Shown here: piece after piece, positions 25,960 through 34,839 of the stretch
How positions within the stretch are numbered: position 1 is the first letter of the stretch
Layout: every line of letters starts with the position of its first letter
Source of the DNA: Pararhodospirillum photometricum DSM 122
GTDB taxonomy: Bacteria > Pseudomonadota > Alphaproteobacteria > Rhodospirillales > Rhodospirillaceae
Assembly: GCF_000284415.1 (NCBI RefSeq)
Contig: NC_017059.1
Coordinates: forward strand, 103,540 to 154,337
Direction: 5' to 3'
DNA length: 50,798 nucleotides
The notes under the pieces: model-generated
Databases searched by the model: none
Seen by the model: only the letters and a program-made list of their open reading frames with translations
What the model was told of the DNA's origin: nothing
Position numbers and translations under genes: made by a program

Positions 25960-28188
25960 ATGGACGATCCGTTTCCCCTGGACGAGCCGTCGTCTCCCGC
26001 CCCGGTGGCGGCGCCCGCATGGCTTGAGACGCTCAATCCTGAACAGCGCGAGGCTGTGACTGCCACTGAGGGTCCCGTCCTGGTGCTCTCGGGGGCCGGC
26101 ACCGGTAAAACCCGCGTGCTCACCACCCGGCTGGCTTATATCCTCGCCACCTGCCGCGTGCGGCCCTGGCAGGTGTTGGCCGTGACCTTTACCAACAAAG
26201 CGGCCCGGGAAATGCGCGAGCGCGCCACGTCCTTGATTGGTCCCGACGCCGAGCAGGTGTGGTTGGGGACCTTTCACTCCCTGGGAGTGCGCTTGCTGCG
26301 TCGCCACGGGGCCTTGGTGGGGCTGCGCCCGGGCTTTACCATCTTGGATAGCGACGACCAGCAGCGGCTCTTGAAGCAGATCATGGACGCCGAGCGGCTC
26401 GACCTTAAGCGCTGGCAGCCCCAGGTCGCCTTGAGTCTCCTCCAGCGTTGGAAGGACCGGGGCTGGCTGCCCGAGGCGGTGCCGGCCGACGATCCGAGCC
26501 GTTCCTTTGCCGAGGGGCGCCTGCTCGACCTCTATCGCCAGTATCAGGACCGCTTGATGGTGGTGAACGCCGCCGACTTTGGCGATCTGTTGCTGCACTG
26601 CCTCACCCTATTGACCCGCAATCCCCAGGTTTTGGCCGAGGTCAGCGGGCAATTTCGCTATATTCTGGTGGATGAGTACCAGGACACCAATGTCGCCCAG
26701 TATCTTTGGCTGCGTTTGCTGGCGCGGGCCCATGGTAACTTGTGCTGTGTTGGCGATGACGACCAGTCCATTTATTCCTGGCGCGGCGCTGCTGTGGGCA
26801 ACATCTTGCGCTTTGAGGAGGATTTCCCGGGGGCGACCTTGGTTCGCCTGGAGAGCAACTATCGCTCGACCTCTACGATCTTGGCGGCGGCCTCGGGCTT
26901 GATCCGCCATAACCAGGGGCGCCTCGGCAAGGAGTTGCGCAGCGGCCTAGATACGCAGGAGCTGGGGCCGCCGATCAAGGTCTGGGGCGTGTGGGATGGC
27001 GCCGAGGAGGCTCGGCGCGTCGTAGACGAGATCGAGGCACGCCAGCGGGCCGGCGATGCCCTGGGCGGCATGGCGATCTTGGTGCGGGTTGGTTTCCAGA
27101 CCCGCGAGTTTGAAGAGCGCCTGATCGTGACCGGCACGCCGTATCGGGTGATCGGCGGGCCTCGTTTTTATGAGCGCCAGGAAATCCGGGACGCCGTGGC
27201 CTACCTGCGCCTTGCCGTCCAACCCGACGATAGCTTGGCCTTCGAGCGGGTGGTCAACGTGCCCCGGCGCGGTCTGGGCGAGGCGACGCTGCAAATCCTC
27301 AACCGGGTGGCCCGCCTGGAGCGGATCAGCCTGCAAGAAGCGGCGCGGCGCGTGATCGAGACCGATGAAGTGCGGGCGGCGGCGCGCAACAAGCTGCGGG
27401 CTTTTCTCGCGGACCTGTCGCGCTGGCGGGCGCTCGGCGATGGCCTGGATCCTTCCAGCTTGTGCGCCACGATTCTCGACGAAAGCGGCTACGTCGACAT
27501 GTGGCGCAAGGACCGTGCCCCGGATGCCGAAGGCCGGGTGGAAAACCTGAAGGAACTGGTCGGGGCCCTGAAGGAATTCGACACCCTGGAGGGCTTCTTG
27601 GAGCATGTCAGCTTGGTGATGGACAACGAGGCCCGGGCCGGCGAGCAGGCGGTGACGCTGATGACTTTGCACGCCGCCAAGGGCTTGGAGTTCGACACCG
27701 TGTTTCTTCCCGGCTGGGAAGAGGACATCTTTCCCCATCGCCGCGCCTTGGAAGAGAGCGGTGCCGAGGGCCTGGAGGAGGAGCGGCGGCTGGCTTACGT
27801 GGGCCTGACCCGGGCCCGGCGGCGGGTTTACATCAGCTTTGCCGCGAGCCGCCGGGTGTTCGCCGACTGGCGGTCCTGCCTGCCATCCCGCTTTTTGGAC
27901 GAACTGCCCCCCGAAACCGTCGAGCGCGAAAGTGCCAGCGGGGTGTATGGCTCGGGCGCCCAGGGCCATATGGACGCGCCGGGTGGTTGGGGACGGGTGC
28001 AGCAAAGCCCCGGCTGGGGGCGGTCGTCCCGGCGCGAGGCGGCGACTTTCCAGGTGGGCCAGCGGGTGGTGCACGACAGCTTCGGCGTGGGCGATGTGCT
28101 CGACGTGGCCGGCGACCGCCTGGAAATCGTGTTTGAGGGCGGCGCGGTGCGTAAGGTGATGGCCAGCTTCGTCAAAGCCATGGGCTAA
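25960..28188 (+). CDS. uvrD: ATP-dependent DNA helicase UvrD/PcrA
   Basis: A superfamily 1A 3'-5' helicase for nucleotide excision and mismatch repair and for removing RecA. The 742-residue protein has Q-motif LNPEQREAV, Walker A GAGTGKTRVLT, motif Ia VTFTNKAAREM, motif II VDEYQDTN, motif III GDDDQSIYSWRGA, motif IV LESNYRST, motif V TLHAAKGLEFD and motif VI VGLTRARRRV. The C-terminal Tudor-like domain (FQVGQRVVHDSFGVGDVL) is the PcrA/UvrD hallmark. ATG at 25960 is preferred over a GTG 15 nt upstream. It is transcribed divergently from the HigA-like gene. Confidence 0.96.
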   Translation: MDDPFPLDEPSSPAPVAAPAWLETLNPEQREAVTATEGPVLVLSGAGTGKTRVLTTRLAYILATCRVRPWQVLAVTFTNKAAREMRERATSLIGPDAEQVWLGTFHSLGVRLLRRHGALVGLRPGFTILDSDDQQRLLKQIMDAERLDLKRWQPQVALSLLQRWKDRGWLPEAVPADDPSRSFAEGRLLDLYRQYQDRLMVVNAADFGDLLLHCLTLLTRNPQVLAEVSGQFRYILVDEYQDTNVAQYLWLRLLARAHGNLCCVGDDDQSIYSWRGAAVGNILRFEEDFPGATLVRLESNYRSTSTILAAASGLIRHNQGRLGKELRSGLDTQELGPPIKVWGVWDGAEEARRVVDEIEARQRAGDALGGMAILVRVGFQTREFEERLIVTGTPYRVIGGPRFYERQEIRDAVAYLRLAVQPDDSLAFERVVNVPRRGLGEATLQILNRVARLERISLQEAARRVIETDEVRAAARNKLRAFLADLSRWRALGDGLDPSSLCATILDESGYVDMWRKDRAPDAEGRVENLKELVGALKEFDTLEGFLEHVSLVMDNEARAGEQAVTLMTLHAAKGLEFDTVFLPGWEEDIFPHRRALEESGAEGLEEERRLAYVGLTRARRRVYISFAASRRVFADWRSCLPSRFLDELPPETVERESASGVYGSGAQGHMDAPGGWGRVQQSPGWGRSSRREAATFQVGQRVVHDSFGVGDVLDVAGDRLEIVFEGGAVRKVMASFVKAMG

Positions 28189-28195
28189 AGGACCC

Positions 28196-28229
28196 GAGGG
28201 GTCTGGGGAGGCCCGCCTCCCCAGCCTTC
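28196..28229 (-). repeat. Palindromic repeat copy between uvrD and the permease gene
   Basis: Arms CTGGGGAGGC and GCCTCCCCAG around a CC loop. It lies 15 nt beyond the stop of the minus-strand permease gene, in that gene's polarity, and 8 nt after the uvrD stop in the opposite polarity. Confidence 0.85.
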
Positions 28230-28243
28230 CCTAAAGCGTCGGC

Positions 28244-29650
28244 TTAGTCGGCCAAGGTCCGCGCTTCGATCTGGGCGGTCTCCAAGAGGGCGTCCTCCTC
28301 GGCGTTGTCACGCAGGTCGGCGGTGAAGCGATAGAACAAGAAGCCGACAGCGAACAGCCCGCAGAACAAGCAGAATACCAGCCAGTTAAAGTAGATCATC
28401 GTTACCAAAGCGGCCACCGCCATGCCCAAGGCGATGGCCGGGAACACCGGGTAGAAGGGGGCGGCAAACGGGCGCGCCAAGGTGGGCTCGCTGACGCGCA
28501 GCTTAAAGAGCGCGGCCATCGACATGATGTACATCACGATCGCCCCAAACACCGACATGGTGACGATGTTCGCGGTCAGCGGCAGGCCGCCGATCTCAAT
28601 CAAGCTATCGGAGAAAATCGCAGCGATGCCGACCACGCCACCGGCCAAGATCGCCTTCACCGGGGTGCGGGTTTTGGGGTTGATGGTGGCAAAGGCCGGC
28701 GGCAGGAAGCCGGCGCGGGCCAGGGCGAAGATCTGGCGCGAATAGCCCATGATGATGCCGTGGAACGAGGCGATCAGACCAAACAGGCCGATCCAGACCA
28801 GCATGTGCAGCCAGCCCGAGTTTTCGCCAACCACGATCTTCATGGCCTGGGGCAGGGGGTCATTGACGTTGGACAGCAAGCGCCAGTCGCCGGTCCCGCC
28901 CGCCATGATCATGGTGCCGAAGGCCAGGAGAACCAGGGTTAAGATGCCGGCGATGTAGGCGGTGGGGACGGTGCGGGTGGGGTTGCGGGTTTCCTCGGCG
29001 GCCATGGCGGCGCCCTCGATGGCCAGGAAGAACCAGATGGCAAAGGGAATGGCCGCAAAGATCCCGGACACGCTGCCCAGGCTGAAGGCATTTTCCCCGC
29101 TCCAGCCGTTGGCCACAAAATTGGCCCACGAGAAGCCCGGCGCCACCACGCCCATGAACACCAGCAGCTCGAAAATGGCGAGCACGGTGATGAACAGCTC
29201 AAAGGTCGCGGCAATGGTCACGCCGGCAATGTTGAGCCCCATGAACACCACGTAGGCCCCTACCGCCGCCAGCTTGGGATCGAGCGCCGGGAACTGAACG
29301 TTGAGATAGGCACCAATGGCCAAGGAGATGGCCGGCGGCGCAAACACGAATTCAATTAAGGTGGCAAAACCAGCCACGAAGCCGCCCAGCGGGCCAAAGG
29401 CGCGATAAGCGTAGGCGAAGGGACCTCCGGCGTGGGGAATGGCGGTGGTCAGCTCGGTGAAGCTGAAAATAAAGGTGGTGTACATCGCCGCAATCAAGAC
29501 GGTGGTCACCAAGAACCCCAGCGTCCCCGCCGCAGCCCAGCCATAGGACCAGCCAAAATACTCCCCAGAGATCACAAGCCCAACAGCAATCCCCCACAAG
29601 TGAAGGCCGGAAAGACTGCGCGAAAGCGCGGGTTTAGAAGCGTCTGCCAT
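28244..29650 (-). CDS. Ethanolamine permease (APC superfamily)
   Basis: A 468-residue, twelve-helix amino acid/amine transporter. The segments SGEYFGWSYGWAAAGTLG and TTAIPHAGGPFAYAYRAFGPLGGF closely match the ethanolamine permease branch (EatP/Eat type), and EGAAMAAEETRNPTRTVP is the APC hallmark. The start at 29650 (MADASKPALSRSL) avoids a short extra N-terminus. The neighbour upstream on the same strand is a truncated eutC, which supports ethanolamine as substrate. A palindromic repeat follows the stop and another lies between the two genes. Confidence 0.88.
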   Translation of the reverse strand: MADASKPALSRSLSGLHLWGIAVGLVISGEYFGWSYGWAAAGTLGFLVTTVLIAAMYTTFIFSFTELTTAIPHAGGPFAYAYRAFGPLGGFVAGFATLIEFVFAPPAISLAIGAYLNVQFPALDPKLAAVGAYVVFMGLNIAGVTIAATFELFITVLAIFELLVFMGVVAPGFSWANFVANGWSGENAFSLGSVSGIFAAIPFAIWFFLAIEGAAMAAEETRNPTRTVPTAYIAGILTLVLLAFGTMIMAGGTGDWRLLSNVNDPLPQAMKIVVGENSGWLHMLVWIGLFGLIASFHGIIMGYSRQIFALARAGFLPPAFATINPKTRTPVKAILAGGVVGIAAIFSDSLIEIGGLPLTANIVTMSVFGAIVMYIMSMAALFKLRVSEPTLARPFAAPFYPVFPAIALGMAVAALVTMIYFNWLVFCLFCGLFAVGFLFYRFTADLRDNAEEDALLETAQIEARTLAD

Positions 29651-29709
29651 GACATTAACCATCCTTTTCCAAAGAAACCCAACATTCGATCAAATCCAAA
29701 AAAGGAATG

Positions 29710-29743
29710 GAGGGGCCTGGGGAGGCCCCGCCTCCCCAGCCTT
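29710..29743 (-). repeat. Palindromic repeat copy overlapping the eutC stop codon
   Basis: GAGGGGCCTGGGGAGGC arm with GCCTCCCCAGCC. The last two bases lie within the eutC stop codon (29742-29744), so the hairpin begins directly at the end of the coding sequence, in eutC polarity. Confidence 0.85.
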
Positions 29744-30461
29744 ATTCCCTCCCCGTCACCCCTTCCCCCAACACCCCCGAAGCCCCCGGCAAAACCGCCC
29801 CCGCCTCCTCCTTCAACGCCACACCGGTCAGCCCCCGCCGCAAAGCCTCAGTAGCCAGCCACGCCAGCTTGTCGGCGGCAGCCTCCGGGCTCAGACCATC
29901 GGCGTGGATGTTGGAAATGCAGTTGCGCTCGGCATCGCGCCGACCGGTGACTGGGGAATAGGTCAGGTAAATGCCGAGCGACGTGGCGACCGACAGGCCA
30001 GGGCGCTCACCAATCAAGATCGCCACCAGCCGCGCTCCCAAGCGCTCGCCGATCGGATCGCCGAGGGCCACCCGGGCCTGGGCGGCGAGCACCAAAGGCG
30101 CCACCGACCACGAGCCCAGGCGGGCCAAAATGGCGTGCACCGTGGGAGCAGCCCAGGTCTGCACCGCGCCAGCCGAGAGGCCATCGCCAATCACCAAGGC
30201 GAGGTCACAGGTCCCGGTGGGCAAGGTTTCAAGGCTAGCTGGGTCCAAGCGACGGCCCAGATCAGGGCGGCGCAGGTAGGTAGCGCGGTCGGGGGCTTGG
30301 CTATGCACCCGCAGGACCGGCCCCTGGGGCAGGGCGGCTTCCAGGCGGGTGGTACGGCTGCGTCGTGCAACGGCCGTTTGAGGCGTGAAAGGCGGGGAGG
30401 CCGACGCCTCCCGGACCCTCCTGTTCCTGGCAGGGCGACGGCTCCTTCCCCCCTTTTTCAC
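29742..30461 (-). CDS. eutC: Ethanolamine ammonia-lyase small subunit, 5'-truncated
   Basis: EutC is the small subunit of the adenosylcobalamin enzyme that splits ethanolamine to acetaldehyde and ammonia. From about VLRVHSQAPDRATYLRRPD onward the family pattern is clear: DLALVIGDGLSAGAVQ, GERPGLSVATSLGIYLTY and RDAERNCISNIH. The normal N-terminus (about 50-60 residues, including the LGRAGxSLPT region) is missing. The open frame instead runs upstream through a full palindromic repeat at 30388-30422, encoding REASASPP, to a GTG at 30461. EutB, which normally precedes eutC, is not in the window; the next gene upstream is a chemoreceptor on the other strand. The lyase should not function from this locus. 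Confidence 0.85.
   Translation of the reverse strand: MKKGGRSRRPARNRRVREASASPPFTPQTAVARRSRTTRLEAALPQGPVLRVHSQAPDRATYLRRPDLGRRLDPASLETLPTGTCDLALVIGDGLSAGAVQTWAAPTVHAILARLGSWSVAPLVLAAQARVALGDPIGERLGARLVAILIGERPGLSVATSLGIYLTYSPVTGRRDAERNCISNIHADGLSPEAAADKLAWLATEALRRGLTGVALKEEAGAVLPGASGVLGEGVTGRE
30388..30422 (+). repeat. Palindromic repeat copy at the broken 5' end of eutC
   Basis: AAAGGCGGGGAGGC and GCCTCCC with a CGAC loop; the stem is shorter than in other copies. It follows no plus-strand gene and sits where the missing 5' part of eutC should be. Confidence 0.75.
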
Positions 30462-30606
30462 GGTACCTTGTGACGTCGAACCCGGTTGCGGGACGTCGGG
30501 GCTTGGACTACGGTTTGGTGAAAGTCACCGAATAGGGGCGGTGATCTCTCGTTTCTCCACCAAAACGATTGCGCCTGGGCCACTGGGCAAGGGGAAGTCT
30601 TAAGAG

Positions 30607-31717
30607 ATGAAGCAGGTTGCATGGGTCGGACATGAAGAGACGGCGCTCTCCCTTGCCAAAGACGTGTCCGGCGCCAAAGCCACGGCAGGTGAGACCGACG
30701 AGTCGGCAAACCCGGAACAGATTATCGCCCTGACCGCCGACGTTCGGGAAATGACGGCGGCAAAAATCGCCGAAATCCAGGCCGTGATGGGACGCACCCG
30801 AATCTTGGCCCTCAATGCCTTGATCGAAAGTGCCCGGGCCGGCGACAGCGGGCGCGGCTTTGCCGTGGTGGCCGGCGAGGTCAAGGAAGTCTCGCGTGAA
30901 ATCGCCGAGATCGTGGACCACCTCCAATCCGAAATGGCCGGCAAAGTCGAACGGCTGGAGCGCATCGGCCGCCATGTTCGGGGCCAGCGTCTCGTCGATC
31001 TGGCCCTGAACGCCGTTGAACTGATCGATCGCAATCTGTACGAACGCAGTTGCGACGTGCGCTGGTGGGCCACTGATTCGGCGGTGGTAGACTGCCTCGC
31101 CCACCCCAGCTCGGCGACCTGTTCCCATGCCAGCCACCGACTTGGGGTGATCCTGTCCTCCTATACGGTGTATCTGGATCTGTGGATCTGCGACACTGCG
31201 GGTACGGTGGTGGCCAATGGCCGCCCCGACCGGTATCGGGTCCAGGGCCGCTCGGTCGCCCGCGAGGGCTGGTTTCAGGAGGCCCTGGCCACCGCCTCGG
31301 GCGACGATTTTGCCGTTGCCGACATCGCCCGCAACGAGGCCTTGAACAACCAGCCCGTGGCCACCTACGCCGCCGCCATCCGCGAAGGGGGCGAAGCCCG
31401 GGGCAAGGTCCTGGGCGTGCTGGGGATTCACTTTGACTGGGGGCCCCCAAGCCCGCTCCATCGTCGAGGGCGTGCGCCTGGAAGATTCCGACGAAGTCAC
31501 ATCCCGTGCCCTGCTGCTCGACGCCAAGGGCCGGGTCCTCGCCGCCTCCGACGATCGCGGCGTGCTGCAAGAACGGGTGGACCTCAAGACCAACGGCCAG
31601 GACGCCGGCCACTACACCCTGAGCGACGGCACCGTCATCGGCTTTCACCGCACCCCGGGCTATGAAACCTACAAAGGCCTCGGCTGGTACGGTTGCGTGA
31701 TGCAAAAAACCTTGTAA
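30607..31717 (+). CDS. Soluble chemoreceptor with N-terminal signalling and C-terminal Cache-like domain, frameshifted
   Basis: The N-terminal third holds the receptor signalling helix pair ([33 protein letters not shown]). It is followed by a Cache-like sensor: WWATDSAVVDCL, LDLWICDTAGTVVANGRPD, GREGWF-like REGWFQEAL and VLGVLGIHFDW. No membrane helix is seen, so it is a cytoplasmic receptor with inverted domain order. At the GGGGGCCCCC tract (31439-31448) the frame slips; the true continuation, one base over, reads PQARSIVEGVRLED and ends with TYKGLGWYGCVMQKTL at 31717. The interval is 1111 nt, one base over a multiple of three, so deleting one G or C restores a 369-residue protein. In the uncorrected frame the protein ends at 31665 with an arginine-rich nonsense tail. 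Confidence 0.82.
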
Positions 31718-31735
31718 CCCCCGTCCACCAAGCCC

Positions 31736-31769
31736 GAGGGGTCTGGGGAGGCCCGCCTCCCCAGCCTTC
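31736..31769 (-). repeat. Palindromic repeat copy (3' of the MFS gene)
   Basis: Arms CTGGGGAGGC and GCCTCCCCAG around a CC loop. It ends 1 nt from the stop codon of the minus-strand MFS gene, in that gene's polarity; the convergent chemoreceptor gene ends 18 nt on the other side. Confidence 0.85.
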
Positions 31770-31770
31770 C

Positions 31771-32910
31771 TTATCGCCCCCGCCGCTGCCCCCAGGCCAC
31801 TCCAGCCACGCACAGCCCCCCCAGCGCGCACCACCCGGCATCAAGCAGAAAGGCCCGCCCGCCCCAGGCCTGATACACCGGCCCGGCCATCGACATGGCG
31901 GCCCCCATCAATACCCCCTGACACAACGTCGAATACAAGGCTTGGGCCCGGTTGGCCAGGGCGGGCGGCACCGTTTGGCTCAGGAAGTGCATGGCGCCGA
32001 GGTGGGCACAGGCAAAGGTCCCGGCGTGCAATACCTGGGCCCCCATCAAGACCATGGGCTCGGTGGAAAAGGCGCTCAGCGTCCAGCGCAGCACCCCGGC
32101 CCCGGCCCCCAACCCCAAGAGGCCAAGCGGCCCCAGCCGGGCCACCATCCGCCGGCCCAGAAAAAACAACGCCACCTCCGCCGCCACCCCTTCGGCCCAC
32201 AGGAAGCCGATAAAAGCCCCGTCGAGCCCGGCCGCCCGCCAGTGCAGCGTGGCGAAGGTGTAATAGGTGGCGTGACCGGCCTGGATCAGCCCCGAGGCCA
32301 GCAAGAACAGCAAAAAACGCGGCGCCAGCAGGTGATGGCGCCACACCCCCGGCGCCGGGCGGGGGTGCCTGGGGCCGCTGGGCAGGCTGGGCAGCCCCAC
32401 CAGCACCAGCGCCAGGAAGCCCAGAATGATCCAGGGCACCGGCTCGCTTCCCACCCGATCGAGGACCGGCCCCAGGGCAAACGAGACGACGATAAAGGCC
32501 AGCGAGCCCCACAGCCGAACCCGGCCATAGTCGAGGGTTCCGGCTCGGGCCTGGGCCAGGGTCAGGGTCTCGGAGAGCGGCATGAGGGCGGCACACAACC
32601 CGGCGGCGCCCAGGGACATCAGGAGCAACCCGACAACGCCCTCGACCCAAGAGATGCCGGCATACAAGGTGAGGCTGCCCAGGGCGAGGACAGCCATGAC
32701 CCATCGCGGTCGCCCCAGCGCGTCGGCGGCCAGACCGGCCAGCGGGTTGACCAGCAGTTTGCCCCACACGGTGGCTCCGGTAATGAGGCCGATGGCGACG
32801 GGCTCCAGGCCCCGGTCATGCAGCCACAGGGACCAATAGGGCAAGGTGGTGCCGACGACGCCGAACAGTGCGGCGTAGTGGCAGGAAAGACGAACGGAAG
32901 GGGGCGGCAC
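31771..32910 (-). CDS. MFS transporter, HcaT-like (PPP) branch
   Basis: A 379-residue membrane protein with about twelve hydrophobic helices. The short N-terminus (YAALFGVVGTTLPYWSLWL), GKLLVNPLAGLAADALGRPRW in the loop between helices 2 and 3, and DYGRVRLWGSLAFIVVSF after helix 4 are typical of the 3-phenylpropionate/HcaT-like group of the major facilitator superfamily. The substrate cannot be told. The start is a GTG at 32910. It stands alone between a convergent receptor gene and the divergent acyl-CoA synthetase gene. Confidence 0.85.
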   Translation of the reverse strand: MPPPSVRLSCHYAALFGVVGTTLPYWSLWLHDRGLEPVAIGLITGATVWGKLLVNPLAGLAADALGRPRWVMAVLALGSLTLYAGISWVEGVVGLLLMSLGAAGLCAALMPLSETLTLAQARAGTLDYGRVRLWGSLAFIVVSFALGPVLDRVGSEPVPWIILGFLALVLVGLPSLPSGPRHPRPAPGVWRHHLLAPRFLLFLLASGLIQAGHATYYTFATLHWRAAGLDGAFIGFLWAEGVAAEVALFFLGRRMVARLGPLGLLGLGAGAGVLRWTLSAFSTEPMVLMGAQVLHAGTFACAHLGAMHFLSQTVPPALANRAQALYSTLCQGVLMGAAMSMAGPVYQAWGGRAFLLDAGWCALGGLCVAGVAWGQRRGR

Positions 32911-32945
32911 GCGGGGGTTCCCTGGGTCCGAGGGGCAGTAAGGGC

Positions 32946-32979
32946 AAGGCTGGGGAGGCGGGGCCTCCCCAGACCCCTG
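32946..32979 (+). repeat. Palindromic repeat copy (left member of a head-to-head pair)
   Basis: Arms CTGGGGAGGC and GCCTCCCCAG around a GGG-containing loop, between divergent genes and following none. Paired with an inverted copy at 33006, 26 nt away. Confidence 0.85.
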
Positions 32980-33005
32980 CGTCCCCGGGAGGGGCCTCGG
33001 GAATC

Positions 33006-33040
33006 GAGGGGTCTGGGGAGGCCTCGCCTCCCCAGCCTTG
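33006..33040 (-). repeat. Palindromic repeat copy (right member of a head-to-head pair)
   Basis: GAGGGGT, then CTGGGGAGGC and GCCTCCCCAG, the mirror image of the copy at 32946. The pair lies upstream of the acyl-CoA synthetase, as a similar pair lies upstream of fabI. Confidence 0.85.
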
Positions 33041-33158
33041 CCGTCTTGCCGTCCCCTTCCCTCTTCTGGAGGAATTATTGATCAAACCGGATGGACACGC
33101 TACCACTGGTATTGCGCTTTGCGCCCACCAACTCATCGAACAGGGGAGTTCACCACTC

Positions 33159-34790
33159 ATGTCCTCGCCGTATCAGACCGGACTGGAGCGTACCCCGGCC
33201 AACTACGTCCCCCTAACGCCTCTGGGGTATCTTGACCGCGCGGCCCAAACCTATCCCACCCGGCTGGCGGTGGTGCATGGGGCGCGCCGGTATACCTGGG
33301 CCGAGACGCGGGAGCGGGCGCGGCGGCTGGGCTCGGCGCTGGCCGGGCTGGGGGTCGGGGTCGGCGACACGGTCGCGGTGATGGGGGCCAACACCCCCGA
33401 ACTCTACGAGGCCCATTTTGGCGTCCCCATGACCGGCGCGGTGCTCAATGCCCTCAACGTGCGCCTGAACGCCGAGGAGATCGCGTTTATCCTCAACCAC
33501 GGGGAAGCGCGAGTCCTCCTGACCGACACCGAGTTCTCGGCCACCCTCCGCGAAGCCCTGCCGCTGGTCGAGCGCCCGCTCACGGTGATCGACATCGTGG
33601 ACAGCGAATACACGGGGGCGGGCGAGCGCCTGGGCCAGACCGACTACGAGAGCTTCCTGGCAAGCGGAGATCCGACCTACAGCGGGCGCTGGCCCGACGA
33701 CGAGTGGGACGCGATCGCGCTCAACTACACCTCGGGCACCACCGGCAACCCCAAGGGCGTGGTGTATCACCATCGCGGGGCGGCCCTCAACGCCTTGTCC
33801 AACATCATCACCTGGGGCATGCCGCAAGGCGCTGTGTACCTGTGGACGCTGCCGATGTTCCACTGCAACGGCTGGTGCTTCCCCTGGACCATGGCGGCGG
33901 TGATCGGAACCAATGTGTGCCTGCGCCGGGTTAGCGCGGCCACTATTTTCAAGGCGATTGCCGAGGAAAAGGTCACCCATTTCTGTGGCGCGCCGATCGT
34001 TTTGGGCTTTTTGATCAACGCCAGCGTGCAAGACCGCCGCACCTTCGATCATACCGTCAACGTCATGACCGCCGCCGCCCCGCCCCCGGCCGTGGTGCTC
34101 GAACGGATGCAGCGCGAAGGCTTTCTGGTCACCCACGTCTACGGCCTGACCGAAACCTATGGTCCTTCGACGGTGTGTTTCTGGAAGGACGAGTGGAACG
34201 ACCTGCCGATCGACGAGCAAGCCCGCCTCAAAGCACGCCAGGGCGTGCGGTATGTCGCCCAAGATGGCCTGATGGTGGCCGACCCCGAGACCTTGGAACC
34301 CGCCCCGGCCGATGGCGAGACCATGGGAGAGGTCTTCTTCCGCGGGAATATCACCATGAAGGGCTACCTTAAGAACCCGGAAGCGACCACGGAATCGTTT
34401 CGGGGCGGGTGGTTTCATACCGGGGATCTTGGCGTCTTGCATCCAGACGGGTACATTCAGCTCAAAGATCGGTCGAAGGACATCATTATTTCAGGAGGAG
34501 AGAATATATCCTCTATTGAAGTTGAGAGTGCCCTTCACCGACACCCTGACGTTGTCTCCGCCGCGGTCGTTGCCAAGCCCGACGAAAAGTGGGGCGAAAC
34601 CCCGCGGGCTTACATCGAACTGCGCGACGGCGCCACGGTGACCGAAGCCGAGCTGATCGCGTTCTGCCGGGAAGCCCTGGCCCATTATAAGTGCCCCCGG
34701 GAGATTATCTTTGGGCCCCTGCCCAAGACGTCCACCGGTAAGATTCAAAAGTTTATCCTGCGCCGTCAAGCCCGGGAGCAAATTTCCTGA
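33159..34790 (+). CDS. AMP-forming acyl-CoA synthetase
   Basis: A 543-residue member of the ANL superfamily that activates a carboxylic acid as an acyl-adenylate and then a CoA thioester. The P-loop-like motif YTSGTTGNPKGV, the adenylate motif YGLTETYGPS, the hinge region HTGDLGVLHPDGYIQLKDRSKDIIISGGENIS (in pieces) and the catalytic lysine in PKTSTGKIQKF are all present. The motif FHCNGWCFPWT and overall length are like the medium-chain/DmdB-like subgroup, but the acid cannot be named. The ATG at 33159 gives the family N-terminus YQTGLERTPANYVPLTPLGYL; longer frames run through the repeat pair upstream and are not supported. Confidence 0.92.
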   Translation: MSSPYQTGLERTPANYVPLTPLGYLDRAAQTYPTRLAVVHGARRYTWAETRERARRLGSALAGLGVGVGDTVAVMGANTPELYEAHFGVPMTGAVLNALNVRLNAEEIAFILNHGEARVLLTDTEFSATLREALPLVERPLTVIDIVDSEYTGAGERLGQTDYESFLASGDPTYSGRWPDDEWDAIALNYTSGTTGNPKGVVYHHRGAALNALSNIITWGMPQGAVYLWTLPMFHCNGWCFPWTMAAVIGTNVCLRRVSAATIFKAIAEEKVTHFCGAPIVLGFLINASVQDRRTFDHTVNVMTAAAPPPAVVLERMQREGFLVTHVYGLTETYGPSTVCFWKDEWNDLPIDEQARLKARQGVRYVAQDGLMVADPETLEPAPADGETMGEVFFRGNITMKGYLKNPEATTESFRGGWFHTGDLGVLHPDGYIQLKDRSKDIIISGGENISSIEVESALHRHPDVVSAAVVAKPDEKWGETPRAYIELRDGATVTEAELIAFCREALAHYKCPREIIFGPLPKTSTGKIQKFILRRQAREQIS

Positions 34791-34839
34791 GGCGCCAACA
34801 AACAACAAGCGGCCGGCGGGAGAGGAAGAGGAAGACACG

